64,000 bases of DNA. Source: Phycisphaeraceae bacterium (GTDB taxonomy: Bacteria > Planctomycetota > Phycisphaerae > Phycisphaerales > UBA1924). The notes beneath the pieces are model-generated. The model was not told the DNA's origin, did no database searches, and was given only the letters and a program-made list of their open reading frames with translations. This document shows positions 53,501-63,532 of this stretch, piece by piece (the first letter of the stretch is position 1; each line of letters starts with the position of its first letter). Where the stretch lies: assembly GCA_019636555.1 (NCBI GenBank), contig JAHBXH010000001.1, forward strand, positions 2,328,928 through 2,392,927, given 5' to 3'. Both the position numbers and the translations under genes were made by a program.

Positions 53501-53594
53501 TGTCGCGATCGAAGTCGGGCGAAGGCAACGGCGCAGACCACGATCGCGCGATCGGCGGGCGGGATTGGTTGTTCAGAACCGGAAGGCTGCTCAT
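50562..53594 (-). CDS. FAD-linked oxidase / Fe-S dehydrogenase, YdiJ-like
   Basis: A 1010-residue fusion: FAD-binding domain of vanillyl-alcohol-oxidase type (RGGGTSLAGQC, NVGGLIGNNAAG), then the C-terminal FAD-oxidase domain (GEHGDGRVRG), two [4Fe-4S] motifs (CNGSGVCRKKSGGTMCP and CLSCKACKTECP), and two CCG domains (DAGCCGRT and ETGCCGMAG). This is the YdiJ layout; YdiJ of E. coli is described as a D-2-hydroxyglutarate dehydrogenase, and D-lactate or glycolate are other possible substrates. ATG 53594 is chosen; GTG 53645 lacks a ribosome-binding site. It is convergent with the CDGSH gene. Confidence 0.92.
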   Translation of the reverse strand: MSSLPVLNNQSRPPIARSWSAPLPSPDFDRDTIARALASAVEGEVRFGLHDRLLYATDASLYQVEPLGVFIPASTDDAVRGVRFCLERNLPILPRGGGTSLAGQCTNRAVVIDFSSRCNRLLEVDAAALSCRVEPGITPDDLNEKIASTGLFFAPDPATSKHANVGGLIGNNAAGARSILYGRTSENLLEVDACLADGFVARLEAGAASRHEHIGRLTRRIVDVVLRNRNLIRERFPKTVRRNAGYNLDLILNQIEKANGDLDGVNLAHLLAGSEGTLAVMLGAQLKLHPRPKFKGLALLSFSDLDPAIEATVPILTTGPSAVELLDDTVIDLARANIEYRKYVELMPKPVQGELRAVLYVEYYGNHKEELNERFSALRRLFPTVAMKEVVDGAAMASAWKLRKAGEPLLHGVPGHRKPITFIEDNAVPVEHLVEFVHKLRQIVTRHGTRAAYWAHASVGVLHVRPLIDIHDEEDRRRMQAIAVEAADLAKSLGGVMSGEHGDGRVRGPLLERFYGPELMHAMREIKEVFDPRNLLNPGNIVEPRPIESIAANLRIEPAGKPAPIPDVSTFFEYEDQHGFGGAVEMCNGSGVCRKKSGGTMCPSYMGTLDERHSTRGRGNALRLAISGQLSGGGSEPAWNDAETIETLDLCLSCKACKTECPSNVDIARLKAEYTGQRYRQNGYAPLKAMLLGHFRPLAKLGSMTHGIANRMNNSAIGRAVINGVMGFHPRRTVPPFSASLKKRFGRTNHAKQDRPTVALFGDCFTMYLDSGIGASAKRVYERLGYRVVLADAGCCGRTLISTGLLEDATTQIDRTIEKLRPLAEDPSIRAILVIEPSCLSAIKDDWLQLKLQSTFDLRKRIASKCFLAEEFFAKEAKTHPNQKAIAHATAVAASETSPVVLHGHCHQKALWGAESSGAALKLLAGARVKTLETGCCGMAGSFGYAKDKFDLSMRICELSLAPAVRAAKAADSGTPICAPGTSCRHQIYDATEQHAIHPIELIERWMNGG

Positions 53595-53786
53595 TGCCGA
53601 TACATCCCGCAAAGGCCGGAAGTTCGGCCAGAGTGAACGCGACACGCCGCACTATACGGATCGGCGTTCGCGGCACGATTGCTGGAGGGGTGCGCCCATC
53701 GTTCTGTTGTCAGAGTTATTCGACTGATGAACCCAACGAAGAGTCCATGCGCTCTATGTGCGGCGCACAGTGAAACGGAGTGAACC

Positions 53787-55931
53787 ATGTCGAAATTGAA
53801 TGCCGCACTTGTTCTTACGCTCGTCTCGGGGCTTTGCTGCGCACTTCCTTCGCCGCGGGCGATCGCAGGAAGTGAAGCGGTCGGCACAGCAGAATCGAGA
53901 AACGCCCCTGAGGTTTCGCTCCCGATCACCCGCATCACGCTCTACCGATCGGGCGTGGCTTCGTTCGAGCGCTCCGGCACGGTCTCCGGTGATGCAACTC
54001 TGAATCTGCGATTCGACAACGCGCAGGTGAACGATGTGCTGAAGTCGCTTGTTGCCGCCGATCTTTCCGGAAACGGCACCATCCGCGGCGTTTCGTACGC
54101 GAGCAATGCGCCGCTGGCACGGAGGCTGGCGGCGTTCGGAATCAACCTGGGCGATGACCCTTCCATGGGAACGCTTCTCGGTCGGCTGCGCGGCGCCGAA
54201 GTGAAGATCGCGACGGCGAACGGCACCGTCACTGGCACAATTCTCGGCAGCGAGATGCGCGAGGAAGCCAGCGGCAATGCCCGGAAAACAATCCAGGTTC
54301 CGTTTCTGAACATCGTTGGGAAAAGCGGCATTCACTCCGTGAATCTCTTCGAGGCTCGCACGATTGAACTGACCGATCCCGAGCTTCAATCCGAACTCAC
54401 CAAGGCGCTCGCGGCGATCGCGCAGCAGCGCCGAGAACAGAGCCGATCGCTCGATGTCTCGTTCACGGGCAAGGGCGATCGCAAGGTCGCGCTGATGTAC
54501 ACGCACGAATCGCCGGTGTGGAAAGCCTCGTACCGCGTGCTGCTCGGCGATGACGCCAAGACACGACTGAGCGGCTGGGCGATCATCGAAAACACGACGG
54601 ATGAGGATTGGACCGACGTGCAGTTGTCGCTGGTCTCCGGGCGCCCCGTCAGTTTCACGATGGACTTGCAGGAGCCGCTCTTTGCGTACCGCCCCTCGGT
54701 CGCGGTACCTTCGGTCGGAGGGATGCTGCCTCGGCTGTATGAAGAGGAAGTCGATCGGCTTGCCAGTGCGGGGTCAAAGGATGAGAAAAAGGTCGCGGGG
54801 CGACAGCTGTCGGCGGCGGCGGCAAAGTCGAAGTCGGGCGATGCACGCAACTACGGATTTGCCGACGCTCCGGCGGCGCCCGCCGTAGACGCGGCCGCAA
54901 CTGGCTGGGCCCAATTGAGCTCCGAGTCGATGGCGGATTCGATGGCCTCGGGCGCTTCGGGCACAGTGACGGGCGAAGTCTTCCACTACGACGTCAGCAC
55001 TCCAACGACGATCGCCCGCCAGAGTTCCGCGATGATCCCGATCGTCGGCGCTGATGTGAAAGCACGTCGCGTCAGCATCCTCTCGCCCGGTCCTTCCAAT
55101 CAGACTCGCTACCCGATGCGCGGCATGGAACTGACCAATTCCACCGACCTGCAACTTCTGCCTGGCCCTGTTGCCGTCTATGACTCCGGTGTCTACGCAG
55201 GCGATTCGATGATCGAGCAGATCGGCCCGGGCGACTCGCGCCTCATCTCCTACGCCACCGACCTCGAAGTCCCGGCGACCACGGATGAATCGGCGACTTC
55301 GGATATCAAGCGACTGCGCATCGTCCGCGGCAGTTTCGAGCTCCGCACCAACGCGACGCAAACCACAACGTACAAACTGCGCAACAAAGACGAGAAGGCA
55401 AGCCGCACCGTCATTCTCGAGCAGATGCGCCTCGGCGGATACAAGCTCGCCAACCCGTCCAAGCCCACCAGTGAAACCGGTTCGCTCTACCGGTTCGAAG
55501 TGGAACTCAAGCCCGGCGAGTCGAAAGAGTTCAAGGTCGTGCAGGAAACCGCCGGCACCTCGACACTCGCGCTCAACTCCTACGACGACCGCTCCATCGT
55601 CGCGTGGCAACAGGAAGGGAAAGCTTCTCCTCAGGTTCTTGAAGCCTTTCGCGAAGTCGCGAAGCGGCAGAGCGCGATCAAGTCGCTCGAACGCCGCATC
55701 GCGGACCTCGATGCCGAGTGGAAGCGGACCAGCGACGACCAGAACCGTACGCGCGAGAACATGCGGACCATCGACCGCAACAGCGATCTTTACGCGCGAT
55801 ACATGAAGAAGCTGGGCGAGCAGGAAACCCAGGGCGAACAGATCGGAGCCGAAAACATCCAGAGCAAGGAAAAACTGCGCTCGATGCAGGACGACCTTGC
55901 CAAGTACATCAGCGAGTTGAACGTGGAGTGA
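53787..55931 (+). CDS. Secreted DUF4139-domain protein
   Basis: A 714-residue secreted protein with signal peptide (about 1-27). An N-terminal part (40-200) is followed by a DUF4139 beta-rich domain (about 225-600; PVWKASYRVLL and the WAIIENTTDEDWTDVQLSLVSGRPVSF landmark). An Ala/Ser-rich low-complexity insert lies near 340-400 and the C-terminal 80 residues are a coiled coil (KSLERRIADLDAEWKRT). The function of DUF4139 proteins is not established. GGAG lies six bases before the ATG. It stands alone, with its own promoter region at 53646-53786. Confidence 0.88.
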   Translation: MSKLNAALVLTLVSGLCCALPSPRAIAGSEAVGTAESRNAPEVSLPITRITLYRSGVASFERSGTVSGDATLNLRFDNAQVNDVLKSLVAADLSGNGTIRGVSYASNAPLARRLAAFGINLGDDPSMGTLLGRLRGAEVKIATANGTVTGTILGSEMREEASGNARKTIQVPFLNIVGKSGIHSVNLFEARTIELTDPELQSELTKALAAIAQQRREQSRSLDVSFTGKGDRKVALMYTHESPVWKASYRVLLGDDAKTRLSGWAIIENTTDEDWTDVQLSLVSGRPVSFTMDLQEPLFAYRPSVAVPSVGGMLPRLYEEEVDRLASAGSKDEKKVAGRQLSAAAAKSKSGDARNYGFADAPAAPAVDAAATGWAQLSSESMADSMASGASGTVTGEVFHYDVSTPTTIARQSSAMIPIVGADVKARRVSILSPGPSNQTRYPMRGMELTNSTDLQLLPGPVAVYDSGVYAGDSMIEQIGPGDSRLISYATDLEVPATTDESATSDIKRLRIVRGSFELRTNATQTTTYKLRNKDEKASRTVILEQMRLGGYKLANPSKPTSETGSLYRFEVELKPGESKEFKVVQETAGTSTLALNSYDDRSIVAWQQEGKASPQVLEAFREVAKRQSAIKSLERRIADLDAEWKRTSDDQNRTRENMRTIDRNSDLYARYMKKLGEQETQGEQIGAENIQSKEKLRSMQDDLAKYISELNVE

Positions 55932-56256
55932 ACGGCCGCTCCCAGAATGTCAGCCCTGTGTGAGGGCCATCAGTGTCTGGGATTCCGGCGATTCCCTTCT
56001 CTTCTTTTCTTTTCTCTTCTTCTCTCTCCTTTCTCTCCTCCCCCAACTCCCCCACTCCCCCCCCAGTTCGGCGATAGCCAGAAACCCAGAATGCACCTTC
56101 CTCACGCGGGGTTGAATATCTGGGGAATCCGGCTCTGAGGCGGCAGGCCGAAGGCGTGGCACAAGACGGCCTCCCGGAAGGGCTCCAGGCGGCCCGGAGG
56201 CGTGCGGGGAGGACAGAGCCACCCTCAGACCAGAAGCACGCCGATGAGCCGTGAGG
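55932..56256. other. Convergent intergenic region with a homopyrimidine tract
   Basis: A 325-base gap between two convergent genes. From 55992 to 56044 the plus strand consists only of C and T (53 bases), followed by C-rich runs to about 56064. The rest is GC-rich without a supported gene. No convincing rho-independent terminator or known ncRNA fold was recognised. Confidence 0.7.
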
Positions 56257-57474
<1,218 letters not shown>

Positions 57475-57492
57475 ATGTGTGCTCAAATTTGA

Positions 57493-57599
57493 GAGAACGC
57501 GGAGTCGCGGAGAAGGCGGAGATACGCGGAGAATTCAATGAGCGAAATCAATTCTCATCTCTCCGCGAAACTCCGCACCCTCCGCAACTCCGCGTTCTC
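57493..57599. repeat. Large imperfect inverted repeat with GCGGAG units
   Basis: Starting GAGAACGCGGAGT and ending ACTCCGCGTTCTC, the two arms (about 42 and 48 bases) are near-exact reverse complements and contain several GCGGAG units each. The centre is about 15 bases. It fills the gap between cbs and the gamma-lyase gene and could fold into one long stem in the transcript. Confidence 0.8.
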
Positions 57600-57620
57600 C
57601 CTCTGCTCTTCTGAACGGAC

Positions 57621-58985
57621 TTATCGCCCCTTCTTGCTCATGAAATCGATCACGTCGATCTGGCTGACGACACCGACGATCTTCTCGTTGTCCACGACGA
57701 TCGCGACCTGGTTGGTCTCGAAGATGCGGTACAGCTCTTCGATGCGCGCCTTGGGATAGATCAGCCCGCCGATGCGCTGCGAGACCACCTTCACCGGCGA
57801 CGACATCTGCGCGTGACCGTCCTGGAGCCCGCGCAAGATGTCCACTTCCGCGACGATCGCGTGCGGCCGGCCCTTGTCGTCCACGATCGGCACCTGCGAA
57901 ACACCGTGTTTCTTCAGCAGCGCGATCACCGACTCGATCGAGTCCGTTTCCTTCGCCGTGATGATCTGGACCTGACGCCCCTTGAGAACATCCTCGACCA
58001 GTCCCATATCGCGGTCGCTGCCGAGAAACCCGTAGTCCTTCATCCAGGCATCGTTCAGGAATTTGGTCGTGTAGCGCGTCGCCGAATCAGGAAGCAGGGT
58101 GACAACCGTCTTGCCCGGGCCGAGTTGCTTGGCGATTTTCACCGCGATGTGGACATTACAACCGGAGGAACCGCCGCAGAAGAGACCTTCCTCACGCACC
58201 AAGCGGCGCGCCATCGTGAACGCTTCCTTGTCGTTGGTCTGGTGGAACTCATCGACGACGCTGTAGTCCATGGCGTCGCAGAGGATGTCTTCGCCGATTC
58301 CTTCCACCTTGTACACATGAGGCGTCGGCATCGTCTTGGTGTAAAAATAGTGATAGTGCACGCTGCCGATCGGATCGACCCCGACGATGCGCACGTGCGG
58401 ATGGTTCTTTTTAAAATAGCGACCGATCCCCGAGATTGTGCCGCCCGTGCCCGCGCCCGAAACGACCGCGTCCACCTTGCCGCCGGTTTGCTTCCAGATC
58501 TCCGGCCCCGTCGAGAGCATGTGCGCATCGATATTCAGCGGGTTGTGATACTGGTTCACGTAGAACGCGCCGGGGGTCTCGCGGGCGATGCGCTTGGCGG
58601 TCTCGACGTAGTGCTGGGGTGAATCGCCTGGGACATCGGTCGGCGTGATCACCACCTCGGCGCCGAAGGCCTTGAGCATGTTCACTTTCTCGAGGCTCAT
58701 CTTGTCCGGCATCGTGAAGACGCACCGGTAGCCGCGCACCGCCGCCCACATCGCGACGCCCTGCCCCGTATTTCCGCTGGTGTTCTCGACGATGGTGGCG
58801 CCGGGCTTGATCAGGCCCTGCTTCTCGCTTTCGTTGAGGATATGCACCGCCATGCGGTCCTTGATCGAACCGGTCGGGTTCATGTACTCGCACTTGACCA
58901 GCACGGTGGCGGAATCGGGGCCGACGACTTTGTTCAGCCGAACGAGGGGAGTATTGCCGACAGCTTCGAGAATGTTTGCTTGCAT
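57621..58985 (-). CDS. cbs: Cystathionine beta-synthase with C-terminal CBS-domain pair
   Basis: A 454-residue PLP enzyme that condenses serine and homocysteine to cystathionine. The PLP lysine is Lys42 in GSIKDRM, with TSGNTG as PLP-phosphate loop and GAGTGGTISGIGRYFK following. Residues about 335-454 are a pair of CBS domains (VSQVPIVDDKGRPHAIV and TNQVAIVVDNEKIVGVVSQID), as in eukaryotic and some bacterial CBS enzymes; they may bind S-adenosylmethionine. An N-terminal heme domain is absent. AAGGTG lies upstream of the ATG at 58985. Confidence 0.93.
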   Translation of the reverse strand: MQANILEAVGNTPLVRLNKVVGPDSATVLVKCEYMNPTGSIKDRMAVHILNESEKQGLIKPGATIVENTSGNTGQGVAMWAAVRGYRCVFTMPDKMSLEKVNMLKAFGAEVVITPTDVPGDSPQHYVETAKRIARETPGAFYVNQYHNPLNIDAHMLSTGPEIWKQTGGKVDAVVSGAGTGGTISGIGRYFKKNHPHVRIVGVDPIGSVHYHYFYTKTMPTPHVYKVEGIGEDILCDAMDYSVVDEFHQTNDKEAFTMARRLVREEGLFCGGSSGCNVHIAVKIAKQLGPGKTVVTLLPDSATRYTTKFLNDAWMKDYGFLGSDRDMGLVEDVLKGRQVQIITAKETDSIESVIALLKKHGVSQVPIVDDKGRPHAIVAEVDILRGLQDGHAQMSSPVKVVSQRIGGLIYPKARIEELYRIFETNQVAIVVDNEKIVGVVSQIDVIDFMSKKGR

Positions 58986-59184
58986 GGGAGTGCGTTCACC
59001 TTAGCAAAAATGAGCGGCAAGAGTGATTCGGGGTTTGCCGACGATACGCCGGAATTTTCCCGGTGGTCGGTCGTGCGAACGTCGCGTTTGCCCCGCCTCT
59101 GTTGCGAGTCCTCGGGAAATCACGCATCGAAATGGTGTTTAGCCGCATCCAACAATACCTGTGCATCGAGAACCTTTGAAAGCC

Positions 59185-60645
59185 ATGAGCACCGCAGCAT
59201 CCCAAACCCGCGCGAAATCTCTGAAAGCACTCCGAGCCTCGGGCTGGAAGTCGCGGACGGTCAAATCCGAGCTTGCCGCGAACTTGACCTGCGCGCTTCG
59301 TTCCGGCGACACGCTTTTTCCCGGCATCGTCGGGTTCGACAGCACCGTCATCCCCGAGATCATCAACGCGATCCTCGCCGGACACGACATGCTCTTTCTG
59401 GGAGAAAAGGGTCAGGCCAAGAGCCGTCTGATGAGGCAGCTCTCCCGGTTTCTCGACCCCGCGATTCCGTATCTCGATATCCCCGCGAGCTTCCGCGGCG
59501 GCTCGCCGGTCCACGAGGACCCGGACCGCCCGATCACTTCCGTCGGAAGAGCTTTCCTCGCCGAGCACGGCGAGAACGCGCCGATCGCCTGGTGGCCCCG
59601 CGAGGAGCGCTACGCCGAGCGGCTCGCACCCGGAACAAAGTTCGCGGATGTCGTCGGCGAGATCGACCCCGGCAAACTCGCCTCGGGCGCGAGCATGTCC
59701 GTTGAAGAATCGCTCCACTTCGGCCTCATCCCCCGCATGCACCGCGGCATCTTCGCGATGAACGAACTGCCCGACCTCGACGATCTCGTTCAGGTCGGCC
59801 TCTTCAATATTCTCGAAGAACGCGACGTGCAGATCCGCGGCTACCCGATCAAGTTTGATCTCGACATCGTCGTGTTGTTTTCGGCGAACCCGAGCACGTA
59901 CAACCGCTCGGGCAAGGTCATCCCGCAGCTCAAGGACCGCATCGGCAGCGTCATCCAGACGCACTATCCGCTCGAACGCGAACTCGGCATCGAGATCATG
60001 GAGCAGGAAGCCGCCAAGGGCGATGGCGGCAATGTCGGCGGATATTTGGGCGGCGAATACCCGGTCATCGTGCCCCCGTTCATGAAAGAGATCGTCGAGC
60101 AGATCTCGATTGCGGCACGCAAGAGCAAGTTTGTCGACCACGCTTCCGGGGTTTCCGCGCGACTCAGCATCGCGATGTATCGCACGATGATCGCTTCGGC
60201 GCGTCAGCGAGCGATCCGATTGAACGAGCGGCCGGCGGTGCCCCGGATCAGCGACCTCTCTCATTTCCATACTGCCGCGACGGGGAAACTCGAACTCGAC
60301 ATGATGGGGAGCCATCAGTTGTCCGAGCGTCAGGTGCTCGATGCCATCGCCGCCGAGGCGATCAAGACCGTGTTCGGCGAATATGTGAGCGAGCACGGCC
60401 TTGCCGAGATCGGCGAGATCTTCGCCAAGGGCGTGAAGATCGAAGTGGGCGACATGCTGCCGAGTTCGCACTACGAAAAGCTGTTGAAGCGCGTGCCGCC
60501 GGTGTGGGACAAGGCGTTTGAAGTGAACGCTTCGAGCGATGCGGCGGTCCGTGCGAGCTGCGTCGAGTTTGTGTTGAGCGGGCTTTATGCCGCGGACCGG
60601 ATCAGCCGCTCGCAGCGCCACGGCAAGATCACGTTCGAAACCTGA
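59185..60645 (+). CDS. MoxR-type AAA+ ATPase
   Basis: A 486-residue AAA+ protein. Walker A is GEKGQAKS (residues 73-80); further landmarks are [11 protein letters not shown] (Walker B region) and [32 protein letters not shown], the sensor 1 segment, as in the MoxR/ChlI group. Such ATPases act as chaperones for cofactor or metal insertion together with a vWA protein. ATG 59185 is preferred; GTG 59161 would add eight residues. The partner gene starts 10 bases after the stop. No target enzyme is encoded nearby. Confidence 0.9.
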   Translation: MSTAASQTRAKSLKALRASGWKSRTVKSELAANLTCALRSGDTLFPGIVGFDSTVIPEIINAILAGHDMLFLGEKGQAKSRLMRQLSRFLDPAIPYLDIPASFRGGSPVHEDPDRPITSVGRAFLAEHGENAPIAWWPREERYAERLAPGTKFADVVGEIDPGKLASGASMSVEESLHFGLIPRMHRGIFAMNELPDLDDLVQVGLFNILEERDVQIRGYPIKFDLDIVVLFSANPSTYNRSGKVIPQLKDRIGSVIQTHYPLERELGIEIMEQEAAKGDGGNVGGYLGGEYPVIVPPFMKEIVEQISIAARKSKFVDHASGVSARLSIAMYRTMIASARQRAIRLNERPAVPRISDLSHFHTAATGKLELDMMGSHQLSERQVLDAIAAEAIKTVFGEYVSEHGLAEIGEIFAKGVKIEVGDMLPSSHYEKLLKRVPPVWDKAFEVNASSDAAVRASCVEFVLSGLYAADRISRSQRHGKITFET

Positions 60646-60655
60646 GCGATCACAG

Positions 60656-62410
60656 ATGAACTCCGGCAGCCCATCATCCGCCAGCGGCAGCAATCGTGGG
60701 GATACTGCCCCCGGACTCATCCACACGTATCTCGGCTACGACCCGAAGAATTTTCCTTCGCCGACCGCCGAGCCGCCTGACCTGGCGTCTGCCGCGATGG
60801 AGCACATGCTCGCGCACGGCTCGACGCGTGACCTGACGCCGGAAGAACTTGCGAACGCGATCCGGCTTGATCCGAGTATGTTTCCCAGGCTCGGACCGAG
60901 CCTGGATTCGCTCATCGCGATGCTGGAAGAACGGAAGCAGCGGATCCTCGAGACGTACGAAACCGATTCTGCTCGGAAGGCCGCCGCCGGTGAATACCGC
61001 AAGACGCTCGAGCAAGCGCGTCCGCCTTCGCGGTTTCGATCGGACTTCGAGAGGTTCGCGAGGTCGGAGCAGATCCGCGATCTCGAACGCCTGTGGAGCA
61101 TGCAGGGGGACGACAACTCGCCGTTCGCTCAGGACCTGATGCGGATCACTTCCGCGCTCGGAGACAAGTACCAGCTCGAACATCTCGCGGGGAAATACGC
61201 GTTTACGGGTCGCGAAAAGACGGATGTGGAGCGCGCGCTCGAACTGAAGGAAGAACTCGAAACGATCGACCGCCTGCTCGCGCAACTGCGTGAGGCGATG
61301 AAGAACTCGCAGCTCGCGATCATCGACCTCGAAGAACTCGCTCAATTCGCCCAATCGCAGGACATCGAGAACATCAACGACCTGCAGCGCCAGGTCGAAG
61401 ACTACCTGCACCAGGAAATGGAACGTCAAGGAGTCGAGCAATCCAAGCGCGGGCTCTCGCTGACCCCCAAGGCGACGAAGATCTTTCAGTCGCGCGTGCT
61501 CCAGGAAATCTTCAGCGAATTGCAGGCGGCGCGTTCGGGCAGGCACACCGGTCCGATCTACGGCGAGGGCGCGGTCGAACTGCCGCGCACCAAGCCGTAC
61601 GAATTCGGCGACTCGATCGCCAACATGGACGCGCCGGGGAGCTTCATCAACGCCGCGGTGCGCTCGGCTCGAGAACAAGGCACCCGCAAGGCCCACGCTC
61701 GTCTCCGGCTCGATCTGTCCGACATCGAGATCCATCGCACGCGGAACAACCCGCGCTGCGCCTCGTGCGTGCTGCTCGACATGTCGGGCTCGATGCGCTA
61801 CGGCGGGCAATACGTCGATGTGAAGCGGATGGGCATGGCGCTCGATGGGCTGATCCGTTCCGAATACCCCGGCGATTTTCTGCGCATCATCGAGATGTAC
61901 ACGTTTGCGAAGGTGCGTCCGGCCAGCGAACTCCCGACGCTTATGCCGAAGATGGTTTCCATCCACAACCCCGTTGTGCGATTGAAGGCGGACATGGGCG
62001 ATCCGGAAGTGGTCGAATCGCGCGTGCCGCAGCACTTCACAAACATTCAGCGTGCATTGCAGCTCGCGCGGCAGTTGCTCGTGCCGCAGGACACGCCGAA
62101 TCGCCAGGTGATGCTTGTCACCGACGGATTGCCGACGGCGCACTTCGAGGGCAGCGAGCTTTACATGCTCTACCCGCCCGACCCGCGCACCGAAGAAGCG
62201 ACGATGCGCGAAGCAAACCTCTGCGCGAAAGAGAACATCACGATCAACATCTTCCTGCTCCCGAGTTGGTCGCAGACGCACGAGGATATCCGCTTTGCGC
62301 AGAAAATGGCGCAGGCGACGGGCGGGCGCGTTTTCTTCACCGGCGGCAAGGACCTCGACCGGTTCGTTTTATGGGATTACGTGAGCCAGCGACGCAAGGT
62401 CATCGGGTGA
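60656..62410 (+). CDS. von Willebrand A-domain protein, partner of the MoxR ATPase
   Basis: A 584-residue cytoplasmic protein. The N-terminal 370 residues are helical and charged, with no membrane helix; residues about 368-560 are a vWA domain with the MIDAS DMSGSM (375-380) and a later TDGLPTAH. This ChlD/CoxE-like layout pairs with the ATPase encoded 10 bases upstream. In related systems the pair hydrolyses ATP to insert metals or remodel complexes. The client is unknown. Confidence 0.88.
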   Translation: MNSGSPSSASGSNRGDTAPGLIHTYLGYDPKNFPSPTAEPPDLASAAMEHMLAHGSTRDLTPEELANAIRLDPSMFPRLGPSLDSLIAMLEERKQRILETYETDSARKAAAGEYRKTLEQARPPSRFRSDFERFARSEQIRDLERLWSMQGDDNSPFAQDLMRITSALGDKYQLEHLAGKYAFTGREKTDVERALELKEELETIDRLLAQLREAMKNSQLAIIDLEELAQFAQSQDIENINDLQRQVEDYLHQEMERQGVEQSKRGLSLTPKATKIFQSRVLQEIFSELQAARSGRHTGPIYGEGAVELPRTKPYEFGDSIANMDAPGSFINAAVRSAREQGTRKAHARLRLDLSDIEIHRTRNNPRCASCVLLDMSGSMRYGGQYVDVKRMGMALDGLIRSEYPGDFLRIIEMYTFAKVRPASELPTLMPKMVSIHNPVVRLKADMGDPEVVESRVPQHFTNIQRALQLARQLLVPQDTPNRQVMLVTDGLPTAHFEGSELYMLYPPDPRTEEATMREANLCAKENITINIFLLPSWSQTHEDIRFAQKMAQATGGRVFFTGGKDLDRFVLWDYVSQRRKVIG

Positions 62411-62413
62411 GAG

Positions 62414-62561
62414 ACATTCACCACCGAGGCGCAAAGGCACAGAGAAGAGAAGAAGCGGTGAAGAAACAGATTGGGAAAATAATCTGCAGAGCTCATTCAG
62501 GGATGTTTCCAACCCCTTTTCCGTGGCTTTCTCTGTGTCTTCGTGCCTCGGTGGTGAATGT
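62414..62561. repeat. Long inverted repeat filling a convergent intergenic gap
   Basis: The 17-base sequence ACATTCACCACCGAGGC (62414-62430) recurs as a perfect reverse complement at 62545-62561. The similarity goes on inward for about 20 more bases with four mismatches (AGGCACxxAGxCACAGAGAA). The 75-base centre has no obvious gene. It lies between the vWA stop at 62410 and the ftsY stop at 62567. Confidence 0.85.
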
Positions 62562-62566
62562 CTTTT

Positions 62567-63532
62567 CTACTCCTCAAACAGCGCATCCACAAACTTCTCC
62601 GGCTCGAACGGCTGCACATCGTCCGGCGTCTCGCCGACTCCGATGAACTTCACGGGGATCTTCGTCGCCTCCTTGATCGCGACGACGATTCCGCCCTTCG
62701 CCGTGCCGTCGAGCTTTGCGAGAAAGATGCCGGTCACGCCGAGCGCATCCGCCGGCTTGGGCTGATTCGCGCCGGCTCCCGCGATCGCGCGATCGAACTC
62801 TTCCGCCTGTCGCAGCGCATTCTGGCCCGCGGTTGCATCGAGGACGAGAAGCACTTCGTGCGGCGCGCCGGGGATCTGCTTCCCCACCACCAAGCGGATC
62901 TTCGTGAGCTGTCGCATCAGCGGGTCCTGCGTCTGGAGCCGTCCGGCCGTGTCGATGATCAAGACATCGGCGCCGCGCGATTTCGCCGCCTGGCACGCAT
63001 CGAACGCGACCGCGGCAGGATCTCCCCCCTGCTGCCCCTTCACGACGTCGATCCCGAGCCTTTCTCCCCAGATCTCGAGCTGCCGCACCGCGCCCGCGCG
63101 GAATGTGTCGCACGCGCCGAGCATCACCTTGTTGCCCCGTGATTGCAGCAGTTTCGCGAGCTTGCTGATGCTCGTCGTTTTGCCCGCGCCGTTCACGCCC
63201 GTCACGAGAATTACTGTCGGCTTTGCGCTTGAGAGCCGCAGCTCGCGATCTTCGGGGGGCCACATCGAGCGGAGTTCGGACTTGAGGTAGTCAAGAACCT
63301 GATCTCCCTTGTCGATCTTGCCCGCGCGGAACTGCTCCTGGATGTGGGTGACGAAGCGGTCCGTCGTTTTGACGCCCACGTCCGCTTCGATCAAGCGCCT
63401 TCGGATTTCCTGGATCGTCGCTTCATCGAGTTTCCGACCGAGCAGGAGCGACTTCAGGCCGGTGACGAAGACCTCGCGCGTCTTCGCGAGCCCGCCCTTG
63501 ATCTTCGCCGTGATCGCGGAAAACAGCCCCAT
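62567..63532 (-). CDS. ftsY: Signal recognition particle receptor
   Basis: A 321-residue SRP GTPase without a large acidic A-domain. NG-domain motifs: GVNGAGKTTSISKLA (P-loop), DTFRAGAVRQLEIW, DTAGRLQTQ and AKLDGTAKGG, with GETPDDVQPF near the end. It receives ribosome-SRP complexes at the membrane. The start overlaps the nusB stop by one base (TGATG), giving a nusB-ftsY order. The gene is convergent with the vWA gene. Confidence 0.96.
   Translation of the reverse strand: MGLFSAITAKIKGGLAKTREVFVTGLKSLLLGRKLDEATIQEIRRRLIEADVGVKTTDRFVTHIQEQFRAGKIDKGDQVLDYLKSELRSMWPPEDRELRLSSAKPTVILVTGVNGAGKTTSISKLAKLLQSRGNKVMLGACDTFRAGAVRQLEIWGERLGIDVVKGQQGGDPAAVAFDACQAAKSRGADVLIIDTAGRLQTQDPLMRQLTKIRLVVGKQIPGAPHEVLLVLDATAGQNALRQAEEFDRAIAGAGANQPKPADALGVTGIFLAKLDGTAKGGIVVAIKEATKIPVKFIGVGETPDDVQPFEPEKFVDALFEE

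Noticed and set aside
56100..56256. GC-rich intergenic end examined for RNase P RNA, SRP RNA or tmRNA
   Set aside because: None of the conserved core sequences of these RNAs was recognised on either strand.
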